A model generated the notes under the pieces. It was not told the origin of the DNA and searched no databases. It worked only from the letters and a program-made list of their open reading frames with translations. From the NCBI RefSeq assembly GCF_003025615.1, contig NZ_PYMJ01000008.1, forward strand, positions 62,001 to 126,000: a DNA stretch of 64,000 nt, written 5' to 3'. This DNA is from Photobacterium frigidiphilum (lineage in GTDB: Bacteria > Pseudomonadota > Gammaproteobacteria > Enterobacterales > Vibrionaceae). A program made the translations under genes and the position numbers. This document shows, piece after piece, positions 19,243 through 27,394 of the stretch (its first letter is position 1; each line of letters begins with the position of its first letter).

Positions 19243-20256
19243 ATGAATATTTATGGAATTTTATCTGGCAAATCAAAAAAGACTATATTAGCTGCTCTAT
19301 TTTTAGCTGTTTTCTCGTTATCCTCTTCAACAGCAGCGGCCTCCCCGTCAGGAAAGGACATGTCAATTTGGTTTGATGTCGGCGGACCAGTAGGAGGACC
19401 ATACGCAACAGTTGTTCAAAATGGAGCGACACAGGCAGCGGATGATTTAGGGGTCGATCTACGTGTAATGTACTCAGATTGGCAACCGCAAAAGATGATT
19501 GAAAATTTCAAGCTAGCACTGGCTGCCAAACCGACGGGTATTGTTGTAATGGGGCACCCTGGTGACAGTGCCTACGATAATTTGGTTAATGAAGCATTTA
19601 GCAAAGGCATTCAAGTTACGTCAGTTGATACAGCCCTTCCAACCACGATGGCAAATGAACAGAGTAAAGGGTTTGGTTATGTCGGAGTGAGTAACGCTGC
19701 ACGCGGTATTCACTTGGCCAAAGAAGCATTACGTCGCGGTCAGTTCAAGGCAGGTGACCAAGCGATGGTCTGGGGGATCAAAGATATTGCCGAGCGTAGT
19801 GATTCTACACGTGGGCTGATCAGCACTCTTGAAGAAGCAGGTTTAGCCGTCGATTTTCTTCAAATCTCACCAGAAACAGATAAAGACCCTTCTCTGGGAA
19901 CCAATGTAATCACGGCCTACCTAGCACGCAATCCAAATGTGAAGCTGATTATGGTAGATCATGGAGCGCTTACCTCACAAATGGGTAACTTCTTGCGTAA
20001 TGCAGGTATTCGCCCACAAGAACTGTATGTGGCAGGGTTTAGCCTTTCGCCAGCAACTGCAGATGCGATTAAAACAGATTACGTCCAGCTCGTTGCCGAT
20101 AGTCAGCCATATCTGATGGGGTACCTGTCTGTAGTACAGGTTGTATTGAGCAAGCGTTATGGGTTTTCTGGCCTAGATATCAATACTGGCGCTGGATTTG
20201 TCAGCCAGAATAATATCGATTTTATTGCGCCCTTGGCTGCAAAAGGCATTCGTTAA
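19243..20256 (+). CDS. Periplasmic sugar-binding protein of an ABC importer (ribose type)
   Basis: Substrate-binding protein (about 337 aa) of a CUT2-type importer. A signal peptide (KKTILAALFLAVFSLSSS, cleavage near TAAA) precedes a periplasmic-binding-protein-like fold with MSIWFDVGGPVGGPYA, then GIVVMGHPGDSAYDNLV and VYDVAGFS-type strands (LYVAGFSLSP). Start: a GTG at 19204 extends the frame, but the ATG at 19243 has AGGAG ten bases upstream and begins directly before the signal peptide. The next gene (ATPase) overlaps its stop by one base (TAATG). With the permease and a GH4-family glycosidase downstream it should import a sugar or glycoside; which one is unknown. Confidence 0.87.
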   Translation: MNIYGILSGKSKKTILAALFLAVFSLSSSTAAASPSGKDMSIWFDVGGPVGGPYATVVQNGATQAADDLGVDLRVMYSDWQPQKMIENFKLALAAKPTGIVVMGHPGDSAYDNLVNEAFSKGIQVTSVDTALPTTMANEQSKGFGYVGVSNAARGIHLAKEALRRGQFKAGDQAMVWGIKDIAERSDSTRGLISTLEEAGLAVDFLQISPETDKDPSLGTNVITAYLARNPNVKLIMVDHGALTSQMGNFLRNAGIRPQELYVAGFSLSPATADAIKTDYVQLVADSQPYLMGYLSVVQVVLSKRYGFSGLDINTGAGFVSQNNIDFIAPLAAKGIR

Positions 20257-21011
20257 TGACGGCTCGAGTGCTTGAGTTGACTGGGCTGAACAAATGGTTT
20301 GGCCAGGTCCACGCGTTAAAAGATATTCAATTCTCACTTCATCGTGGTGAGGTATGTGCTTTGCTCGGTGATAACGGAGCCGGAAAATCAACCCTCATCA
20401 AGTTGATTGCCGGTGCCGAGCAAATTGAAAGTGGTCAGTTAATGATTGGTGGTGAGAAGGTGCCGACTCATCGCTATACGGTACAACATGCCCGTCAGTT
20501 AGGCATTGAAACTGTCTATCAATCTGGTTCTCTCGGCGAACAGCAGAGCGTTTGGCGTAATCTATTTCTTGGCCGGCATCTTCGTAACCGGCTAGGATTC
20601 ATTGATCACAAAGAAGAGCGTCGTCAGGCCGCTCTGCTCCTCAAGAAATTAGATTTTCGTGGCGTCGGAGCCAATATCGATGCCCCTGTGAGTTTGCTAT
20701 CAGGCGGTGAGCGTCAAGGATTGGCCATCGGTCGTGCCATGTTATTTGATGCTCGGGTGGTGATATTAGATGAGCCGACCACGGCGTTGTCGTTGGGCGA
20801 GGTCGAAAAAGTGTTGTGCTTTATTGAAACATTGAAATCGCAAGGCAGGGCATGCCTATTAATCACCCATAACATGAATGACGCCTATCGTGTAGCCGAC
20901 CGATTTGTAGTGATGGATCGTGGCAGTATGGTAGCAGAATATCGAAAATCAGAGATGACTCTGTCTTCATTACAGTTGGCACTATTAGATGCTGTAGGAC
21001 AGGGAGCATGA
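20256..21011 (+). CDS. ABC importer ATPase subunit
   Basis: 251-aa single-domain ATP-binding subunit. Walker A is GDNGAGKSTL near residue 37, the signature is LLSGGERQG near 150, Walker B is VVILDEPTTA near 165, and the switch His is in LLITHNMNDA. Ribose-type importers usually have a double-length ATPase (about 500 aa); this one is a single domain, as in the FrcA-like branch, so it should act as a homodimer. It overlaps its neighbours by 1 bp (upstream) and 4 bp (downstream), showing a tight operon. Confidence 0.9.
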   Translation: MTARVLELTGLNKWFGQVHALKDIQFSLHRGEVCALLGDNGAGKSTLIKLIAGAEQIESGQLMIGGEKVPTHRYTVQHARQLGIETVYQSGSLGEQQSVWRNLFLGRHLRNRLGFIDHKEERRQAALLLKKLDFRGVGANIDAPVSLLSGGERQGLAIGRAMLFDARVVILDEPTTALSLGEVEKVLCFIETLKSQGRACLLITHNMNDAYRVADRFVVMDRGSMVAEYRKSEMTLSSLQLALLDAVGQGA

Positions 21012-22000
21012 TGAATTCATTTATTACTCGTCACCGTGTACCGTCATTGACTGCATTAATCCTTGTCGCCTTATGGGCACTCTTTACGGTGTGTAGCCCA
21101 GAAACCTTCCTACATGGCCGAATTTACACCGCATTCATGTCGACGATTCCGTTCACGGCTATGCTGGCTTTTGCTTTGACGTTGCTAATTATCGCGCGTG
21201 AAATCGACATGAGTTTCCCCGCGGTTGTCGCGCTGGGAGGCTTCGTTTTCTCTGCCATCTTTCAGGCGACAAACTCCCCTCTGTTGGCCCTAGGATGTGC
21301 GATTGCTGCAGGTTTAGCTTGTGGCATCTTGAACGGAATACTGGTGGTCTATTTTCGTATCCCTTCGATCATTGCAACCATCGGCACCCAGTTTTTTCTG
21401 GGTGGCCTAACAACCGTTTTGGCTGACGGTCTCGCCCTGAGTATTCCGCAAATTCGTGACAGTTGGATTCACACTCTGATGGTTGGCCGTATTGCCGAAG
21501 TGATTCCTGCCCAGATGTTATGGGCCTTGCTGGTGATTTTCCTGCTCTGGCTGATCCTTTCGCACCATGTTTTTGGTGATAACGTCAATTTTATTGGTGA
21601 TAACCCGACAGCAGCACAAGTGATGGGAGTACCGGTTGAACGGACTCGCTTGTTGTTATTTATGCTGATGGGCGCGATGTCGGCTTTAGTCGGAGTCTTT
21701 GTCAGCCTTGAGATGAGTAGCTGGTGGCCTAATCAGGGGCAGGGTTACATGCTATTGGTTTTTGCCTCGGTATTCATTGGCGGCACCTCTGTTCTCGGCG
21801 GGCGCGGCACCTTGATGGGCACACTGTTTGGTGCCTGCATTATCGGTATTTTAGAAGCCGGAATCATCAGTGCCGGGTTGGCGGGTTTTTGGACTCGCCT
21901 AATCTACGGCGTCACCATTCTTGTTTCGTTAATGGTCCATAGCATGCTGTTAAAACAGCACATAGGATCATGGCGACGGTTACTTTTTAATAAGGTATAA
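21008..22000 (+). CDS. ABC importer permease subunit (RbsC-like)
   Basis: 330-residue inner-membrane permease with 8-10 hydrophobic helices, of the BPD_transp_2 family. GILNGILVVYFRIPSIIATIGT is the conserved cytoplasmic/membrane segment, and VFIGGTSVLGGRGTL near residue 257 is the typical loop of ribose/xylose-type permeases. Start ATG overlaps the ATPase stop. The following glycosidase begins 2 bp after its stop, so all four genes are one transcript. Confidence 0.9.
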   Translation: MMNSFITRHRVPSLTALILVALWALFTVCSPETFLHGRIYTAFMSTIPFTAMLAFALTLLIIAREIDMSFPAVVALGGFVFSAIFQATNSPLLALGCAIAAGLACGILNGILVVYFRIPSIIATIGTQFFLGGLTTVLADGLALSIPQIRDSWIHTLMVGRIAEVIPAQMLWALLVIFLLWLILSHHVFGDNVNFIGDNPTAAQVMGVPVERTRLLLFMLMGAMSALVGVFVSLEMSSWWPNQGQGYMLLVFASVFIGGTSVLGGRGTLMGTLFGACIIGILEAGIISAGLAGFWTRLIYGVTILVSLMVHSMLLKQHIGSWRRLLFNKV

Positions 22001-22002
22001 AT

Positions 22003-23385
22003 ATGACTCAAATAACCATTATCGGTGCGGGTAGTGTAATGTTCACCCGTCAGATTACTTCAGCATTACTCTCTTATCCGGCATTGAACGATATTGACTT
22101 GGTGTTGATGGATATCGATCCTGAGGTACTTAAAAGAAGCCATCAACTTATTAGTAAAATGGCTGAGCAGGCTAATACTCGTGCTCGGATCAGTATGACC
22201 ACAGATAGGCGTCAGGCGTTGACCGGTGCTGACTTTGTGATTAATGCCATTCAGGTTGGAGGCTTAGAGCCGTGGCGACTGGATATGCAGATTCCGACCA
22301 AGTACGGTGTGATACAAGAAGTTGGCGATACCATGGGGCCGGGTGGCATTTTCCGCGCTCTACGCCATATTCCCCCAATGTTGGCCATATTGCGAGACAT
22401 GGAAGAGGTATGCCCCGAGGCATTGTTTATCAATTATGCCAACCCACTCGCGCCATTAACTTGGGCAGCAAAGGATTCCAGCCCGATTAAATCTATCGGT
22501 TTGTGTTATGGCGTGCGCTATACCGCAGCTCAGCTTGTCGGGTATTTAGGCGAAGGCGACTGGGTAGAGCACCCTTCAACCCCCGAACGCTGGCAACGAC
22601 TGATGTATCACGATGTACCTTCGCACATTGACTATGAATTCGCGGGCATTAATCACATGACGTGGATAACCAAAATGATGGCGAATGGCAAGGATATGCA
22701 GCCTAAAATCAGTGAATTGGTTAATAACCCGAAGGTCTACGCTGCTGATGGTGTGCGCTGTGAAGTACTGAAATTTTTTGGTTTATGGTGTACCGAAAAC
22801 CACTGGCACTGTAGCGATTACCTACCCTATTTCCGTAAAAATGAAGAGATGATTAATCATTTCCTCCCTCAGCGCTGGGATTTATTGGCGTTGGAAGAAA
22901 AAGTCCATTCTGCTGGTGAAGCTGAAATTGACGCCCAGTTGGCAGGGATACAAAAGTTTACTATTGAGCCAAATATGCTGAATGCACCTAAGCTGATTAA
23001 CGCGATGGTCAGCGGTGAACGGACACGAATCAATGGTAATGTGCCGAATCGCCAGTCTGCAGGTTTGTTGATCGATAACCTACCTGAAAACTGTGTTGTT
23101 GAGGTACCGATTTGGGTTGATAGCCAAGGGATTCATCCGCAGAAAATGGGCCGTTTACCTATGCAATGCGCTAGTTTGATCAAAACCAATACCGCGGTAC
23201 AAGAGTTAATTGTTGAAGCGGCGCTGACTTGTGATCTTGATGCTGCACGGTATGCTCTGGCTCTGGATCCGGTAACGGCGACAGTGTGCACCCTTGAGCA
23301 AATTGATGCGATGTTTACTGAAATGTTTACTGCACAGCGTCAATGGTTGCCACAGTTTGCCAATGTACCTTCAATTACACAGTAG
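22003..23385 (+). CDS. GH4-family NAD-dependent glycosidase (alpha-galactosidase/glucosidase-like)
   Basis: 460-residue enzyme of glycoside hydrolase family 4 or a close relative, which cleaves by an NAD- and metal-dependent oxidation/elimination route. The Rossmann start ITIIGAGSVMFT is present, as are ADFVINAIQVGG, GDTMGPGGIFRALR, NYANPLAPLTWA and the metal-His region INHMTW. The usual metal-site motif after the second strand is Cys-His (CHS or CHG) or CNxP; here it is LCYGVRYT, with Tyr after Cys. That change may mark a subfamily with another substrate. It is the last gene of the importer operon, so the imported compound is probably its substrate and is hydrolysed in the cytoplasm. The gene for a downstream catabolic enzyme is not obvious. 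Confidence 0.85.
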   Translation: MTQITIIGAGSVMFTRQITSALLSYPALNDIDLVLMDIDPEVLKRSHQLISKMAEQANTRARISMTTDRRQALTGADFVINAIQVGGLEPWRLDMQIPTKYGVIQEVGDTMGPGGIFRALRHIPPMLAILRDMEEVCPEALFINYANPLAPLTWAAKDSSPIKSIGLCYGVRYTAAQLVGYLGEGDWVEHPSTPERWQRLMYHDVPSHIDYEFAGINHMTWITKMMANGKDMQPKISELVNNPKVYAADGVRCEVLKFFGLWCTENHWHCSDYLPYFRKNEEMINHFLPQRWDLLALEEKVHSAGEAEIDAQLAGIQKFTIEPNMLNAPKLINAMVSGERTRINGNVPNRQSAGLLIDNLPENCVVEVPIWVDSQGIHPQKMGRLPMQCASLIKTNTAVQELIVEAALTCDLDAARYALALDPVTATVCTLEQIDAMFTEMFTAQRQWLPQFANVPSITQ

Positions 23386-23465
23386 CTAAACGTGCAATAA
23401 AGATAGTGACGGCGGTCATATCCCACAATCCGGTTTGCGAAATAACCTTCAATCATGTGGCATTT

Positions 23466-23535
23466 AATACCATTCTAGATAAGTAAATGATCAGATAGTT
23501 GCTCAGGATGATCAGGTACTTATCTAGTTTGATAT
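23466..23535. repeat. Palindromic intergenic repeat, copy 1
   Basis: Imperfect inverted repeat of about 70 bp. The arm ATACCATTCTAGATAAGTA at 23468 pairs at 16 of 19 positions with the reverse complement of the right arm. A near-identical element lies at 49744-49819. It could form a long hairpin in RNA from either strand and may serve as terminator of the glycosidase operon or as a small mobile repeat (MITE-like). Confidence 0.75.
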
Positions 23536-23543
23536 AAGTTTTA

Positions 23544-23702
23544 TCAGTCTTTCACATACAACGTTGCTTTCGACTCTTTAATTAACTGTGCCGCATAAGA
23601 CGGTGTTACTTCACGCAGCTGACCTTTAACAGAGTGAAAGTACCCTTCCCAGTAGTGATCTCGATAGATACCATTTTTTTGGAATTCAACAACAACTTTC
23701 AT
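23544..23702 (-). CDS. Small unknown protein (52 aa)
   Basis: An ORF on the minus strand, too short for common cut-offs, begins MKVVVEFQKNGIYRDHYW and ends KATLYVKD. It has charged and aromatic residues in a soluble-protein pattern with no membrane segment, and the ATG has GTGAG eight bases upstream. It stands alone between the glycosidase and the deacylase. I do not recognise a family. The natural-looking composition supports a real gene, but nothing tells its role. Confidence 0.5.
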   Translation of the reverse strand: MKVVVEFQKNGIYRDHYWEGYFHSVKGQLREVTPSYAAQLIKESKATLYVKD

Positions 23703-23844
23703 AATGTACTCACTTGTTATGATCTAGTTGTTTAAACATAACAGGTTATAAAAATCATAAATGCAACATTAGATTTACAATGTTCTGTATTTTTCGTTGA
23801 ACTTTATAACCTATTTATTTTATTACTTTTCTCATCGCATAAAC

Positions 23845-23864
23845 AAAAAAAACGGTAATAACGG
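23845..23864. repeat. Direct repeat, left copy (flanks the deacylase gene)
   Basis: The 18-base string AAAAAACGGTAATAACGG occurs here and again at 25577-25594, in the same orientation, on either side of the deacylase coding region. Confidence 0.7.
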
Positions 23865-24005
23865 GTTTGTAGAAATTACATTAAACCCATAAAAACAAAG
23901 CCAGCCCATACATTTGTCACACAAAACGATCTATCATAATAACGAATAAAATTAGGATTTACTCGAGTGCCGTACTGGCATGTTATTGATGATGGAGTAA
24001 CAATA

Positions 24006-25601
24006 ATGCGTCAGTTAATCAAAAATGCGACGGTAATTGATGGTCGTGGTAGTAATGCTTTTAAAAGTGATATATTAATTAATAATCAAGTCATTACTGA
24101 CATTTCCCCTTTTATCACAACAGCGGTTGATCACGTCATCGATGCTGATGGTGCTTTTGTGACGCCGGGATTTATTGACGTTCATAGCCACACCGATCTA
24201 GCAACGTTTTTACCACAAGGGTTTAAGCCAAAAATAATGCAAGGCATCACCACCGAACTTGTCGGCCTCTGTGGTCTTGGTGTTTCACCGTTGCCAAAGG
24301 AACTGCAAGCTGAACACAGAAAGCGTCTAATAATAGGTAATCCACCGATCGATTGGGGCTGGGACGATTTTCCCAGTTATACATCAGCCCTTGAGCAGCA
24401 GGGATTAGAAGTTAACGTATCCGCCTTCTTACCGCATGGCTTATTGCGTTATCAAATCTGTGGTAACAGCAGCATACCGATGAATAAAAATCAGCGACTA
24501 AAACTGGCTCAATTGACAGATGAAGCCCTAGGGGCTGGAGCCAGAGGGGTCAGTCTGGGATTGATCTATCACCCTGCTCTATTTAGTGATCGCGATGAAC
24601 TGTTAACCGTCGCTCAGGTTGCGGCTAAATATCAGAAACCAATTGTTGTACACATGCGCAGTGAAAGTGATCAGATCCTTGAAGCGCTACAAGAGATGAT
24701 CGTATTATCTGAACAAGCTGGCTGCCAGTTACATATTTCCCACCTGAAGCTAATTGGCCAGCGTAATGCGGGAAAATTATCATCGTTACTATCATTGCTC
24801 GAACGTTATCAGATCTCCTTCGACCAATATCCTTACCATTACGGAAGTACAACGCTATTTTCTATATTGCCTCCGGCCCTGATCCGCGCCTACGCACCGG
24901 ATGAATTGATGAAAAAGTTACATACCTCCACTGTCAGACGACAAGTCCATGACTGGCTTTCTGAACGTGTTTTACCTCAGGCAAGCGAACCTTGGGATAA
25001 CCTACCCGCGTTAGTTGGTTGGGAAAATATTCTTATTTGCGAAGTTGAAAGCCAAGAAGCTCAGAAATGGGTAGGGATCTCTATTGCTGAATGTGCACAA
25101 CAAACTGATCAGCATCCCGTCGATTTTGCGTTAGATCTTCTCATCAGTGAGCAGGGTAATGTCCGGATGATTGATTATTTTATGGATGAGGCACTTGTTG
25201 AGCAGATCTTTCAGCATCCACAGGGGATGGTTGGCTCAGACACCCTACTCGGAGGCAGGCTTCACCCGAGAGTCAGCGGCTCGTTCCCACGGATCATTAA
25301 CCAATTTGTCACTCAACGTAAATTACTGTCGCTTGAGCAGGCGATTCGTAAAATGACGGCGTTAAGCGCAGAGACATTTTCACTTCACAAGCGGGGAAAA
25401 TTAGCACCAGGCTATTATGCCGATATTGCTATGTTTGGCGCTGATTTCTGTGATCATGCAACGATAGAGCAACCAGAAAGGTATGCAACCGGTCTGCACA
25501 ATTTATGGGTAAACGGTCAGCAAAAAATCAGCCAAGGAAAATATTTAAACACACGTTCAGGTCAATTTTTATTGGCAAAAAACGGTAATAACGGTGTTTA
25601 A
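24006..25601 (+). CDS. N-acyl-D-amino-acid deacylase (D-aminoacylase family)
   Basis: Zinc amidohydrolase of about 531 aa, expected to remove the acyl group from N-acyl-D-amino acids or related compounds. Conserved metal and active-site features of the D-aminoacylase group are visible: FIDVHSHTDLA (HxH), GLCGLGVSP (the bridging Cys), VVHMRSESD and LHISHLKLIG (His ligands), and the catalytic Asp in MVGSDTLLGG, followed by HPRVSGSFPRII. Start: the frame opens with a GTG at 23967, but the ATG at 24006 has GGAG nine bases upstream and matches the family's N-terminus (RQLIKNATVIDGRG). It is a single gene. A role in amino-acid salvage fits the cyclodeaminase/aminotransferase genes elsewhere in the window only loosely. 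Confidence 0.88.
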   Translation: MRQLIKNATVIDGRGSNAFKSDILINNQVITDISPFITTAVDHVIDADGAFVTPGFIDVHSHTDLATFLPQGFKPKIMQGITTELVGLCGLGVSPLPKELQAEHRKRLIIGNPPIDWGWDDFPSYTSALEQQGLEVNVSAFLPHGLLRYQICGNSSIPMNKNQRLKLAQLTDEALGAGARGVSLGLIYHPALFSDRDELLTVAQVAAKYQKPIVVHMRSESDQILEALQEMIVLSEQAGCQLHISHLKLIGQRNAGKLSSLLSLLERYQISFDQYPYHYGSTTLFSILPPALIRAYAPDELMKKLHTSTVRRQVHDWLSERVLPQASEPWDNLPALVGWENILICEVESQEAQKWVGISIAECAQQTDQHPVDFALDLLISEQGNVRMIDYFMDEALVEQIFQHPQGMVGSDTLLGGRLHPRVSGSFPRIINQFVTQRKLLSLEQAIRKMTALSAETFSLHKRGKLAPGYYADIAMFGADFCDHATIEQPERYATGLHNLWVNGQQKISQGKYLNTRSGQFLLAKNGNNGV

Positions 25602-25620
25602 ATAAAACACGTTACTACCG
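25577..25620. terminator. Hairpin at the deacylase stop, overlapping the right direct repeat
   Basis: CGGTAATAACGGTGTTT (inside the last codons) pairs with AAACACGTTACTACCG with one bulge and one mismatch, followed by CTTTATTTT. It probably terminates the deacylase and perhaps also the convergent transporter gene. The left half contains the 18-bp repeat seen at 23845. Confidence 0.55.
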
Positions 25621-25659
25621 CTTTATTTTCACTATCGCGTTTTTTAGTTCACTTTACAG

Positions 25660-26547
25660 CTATGCTGTCGCCATTTTTTGTTGACGTGCTTTGACTTTCT
25701 TTTGGGCTAACGCGACGCCACTTAATACCATCACCCCACCAATATAATGGTAAGACTCTAACTGCTCATTCAATACTACGCTTGCAATAAGTGCTGTAAT
25801 GACTGGCATCAAGTTCATGAACATTGCAGTACGATCAGCACCTAAACGCTGAATACCTAACAACCAGCACCAAGGGGCAATTAATGAACCCAGCATTGCT
25901 GCATACATCACTAATGGAAATGCTTCTGCAGTAATCGCCATGCGTTCACTATTTAAGAACATTGGAAACAGCATGATGACAGCAAGAACACCTTGTACAT
26001 ACACTGATTGCCAATTTGTGAGAGGCATTTGCCAGCGTTTCAGTAAAACACAATAAAGTGCATAAACAAACGCGGCGATCAGCAATAAACCATCACCTTG
26101 GGTGATTCCTTGCGCCGCTAATTGATTGAGATTACCGTGGCTTAGCATCAACACCAGCCCACCCAATGACAATATTGCCCCAACAATGGCAAGCGGCGAT
26201 AAACGTTGGCTGAGTAATGGCACACTTAAAAACATACTGATCAACGGCACTAACGATATGATTAATGCCATATTTGTCGCTGTTGTTGTCGCGGCGGCAA
26301 AATAGCCCAAAGACTGGTTTAACACCATGCCTAATAAAGACAAAAACGCTAATTTTGGTAAGTACGGTTTAATCGTTTTGCGATGCTGCCAAATAGATTT
26401 TGCTAAAAATGGGGTCAGCACCAGCATGGCAAAAAACCATCTATAGAATGCGATCGCTCCTGGATCAATCACGCTAAAAGAAAGTTTGTTTACTATGGCA
26501 TTCCCTGCCCAGATAGAAACGGTTAATAAGGGAAGTAGGTAGAACAT
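25660..26547 (-). CDS. EamA/DMT family transporter
   Basis: 295-residue inner-membrane protein with about ten helices in two EamA repeats (first half ending near LVLMLSHGNL, second starting near GDGLLLIAAFVYALYCVLLKRW). Typical repeat-end segments are present (LINNP-like stretch LGAILSLGGLVL; ALIASVVLNEQLESYHYIGGVMVLSGV). DMT members export or import amino acids and other metabolites; the substrate is unknown. It stands alone and is convergent with the deacylase gene. Confidence 0.85.
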   Translation of the reverse strand: MFYLLPLLTVSIWAGNAIVNKLSFSVIDPGAIAFYRWFFAMLVLTPFLAKSIWQHRKTIKPYLPKLAFLSLLGMVLNQSLGYFAAATTTATNMALIISLVPLISMFLSVPLLSQRLSPLAIVGAILSLGGLVLMLSHGNLNQLAAQGITQGDGLLLIAAFVYALYCVLLKRWQMPLTNWQSVYVQGVLAVIMLFPMFLNSERMAITAEAFPLVMYAAMLGSLIAPWCWLLGIQRLGADRTAMFMNLMPVITALIASVVLNEQLESYHYIGGVMVLSGVALAQKKVKARQQKMATA

Positions 26548-26901
26548 TGATTGCCTTTTTGTATAAGTTCGTTTTTTATCGGGATAACATCTTTTTCTTA
26601 AGTGTATTCTGACACGTCACTAAAGATATAAATATCTGCAATCAGACATATAGACTCTATTGTCAGACATTTACTATTTCAGCGGGATAAAATGATTTCA
26701 CCCATTGAACTATCATGAACAAAAACAAAATAAGACTTTGATTTTAAATATAAAAAATAAATCATGCATTTAATAATTGAATCTTTCCTAATAAGAAACA
26801 GTGTAAAAACTGTGAGGCATGACCATAACGTATGGTTGATTTTTAAACACACAAAATGTAGCGTGGTCAGACCAGAGTGCTATTTGGAAAAGGACTTTTC
26901 A
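26548..26901. other. Divergent promoter region without recognised gene
   Basis: About 350 AT-rich bases between the EamA transporter start (minus) and the hotdog protein (plus). It is expected to contain both promoters. The plus-strand frame is open from 26764, but a ribosome binding site is present only at 26902. Confidence 0.4.
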
Positions 26902-27357
26902 ATGCGTAAAAATCTTAAAACTTATCGTCGAATAACCAAGCTACCATTCGGACAACATCTATTTACTTTCATTGTTTGCCGTATGGCGCCTTATTTTTCT
27001 TCCATAAAACCCTTAGTCACCGAGCTAAAACCTGGCTATTCAAGCGTAAGTATTAAGAAACGTCGAAGAGTGCAAAATCATATTAAAACAGTGCATGCTA
27101 TTGCTATGTGTAATATGGCAGAGCTCGCGGCAGGAATGATGACCGATGTTTCTGTACCTGTTAAGAGTCGCTGGTTGCCAACTGGCATGTCTGTTCAATA
27201 TCTTAAAAAAGCAAAAACAGATTTAGTTGCTGTGGCTGACGGGGGAAATATTGATTGGAATACTGACGGGGATAAATTAGTACCTGTAAGTGTGACTGAT
27301 ACTGAAGGTAATATCGTGTTTTTAGCAGAAATTACGATGAACGTACGCTTTACATAA
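26902..27357 (+). CDS. DUF4442 hotdog-fold protein (thioesterase-like)
   Basis: 151-residue protein, probably a hotdog-fold acyl thioesterase-like enzyme of the DUF4442 group. Signs are the FGQHLFTFIVCRMAPYFSS N-terminal helix, LKPGYSSVSIKKRRRVQNH (substrate-side strand) and the central helix with NMAELAAGMM. The start at ATG 26902 is chosen because AAAAGGA lies eight bases upstream; the longer frame to 26764 has no such site and odd composition. It is convergent with the acyl ligase fusion gene, so a role in acyl-chain chemistry would fit, but co-regulation is not shown. Confidence 0.75.
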   Translation: MRKNLKTYRRITKLPFGQHLFTFIVCRMAPYFSSIKPLVTELKPGYSSVSIKKRRRVQNHIKTVHAIAMCNMAELAAGMMTDVSVPVKSRWLPTGMSVQYLKKAKTDLVAVADGGNIDWNTDGDKLVPVSVTDTEGNIVFLAEITMNVRFT

Positions 27358-27394
27358 CTACCTGATCATCTTCTGCCTTTAAGGGGGTTTAATC

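Noticed and set aside
23487..23514. ATGATCA heptamers in a palindromic repeat read as an outlying RctB site
   Set aside because: Only two short heptamers, 21 bp apart rather than 23, far from the origin, and inside a repeat arm context; chance is a sufficient explanation for now.
23771..23786. ATTTACAATGTTCTG as a parS2 site
   Set aside because: The left half fits, but the right half has several mismatches.
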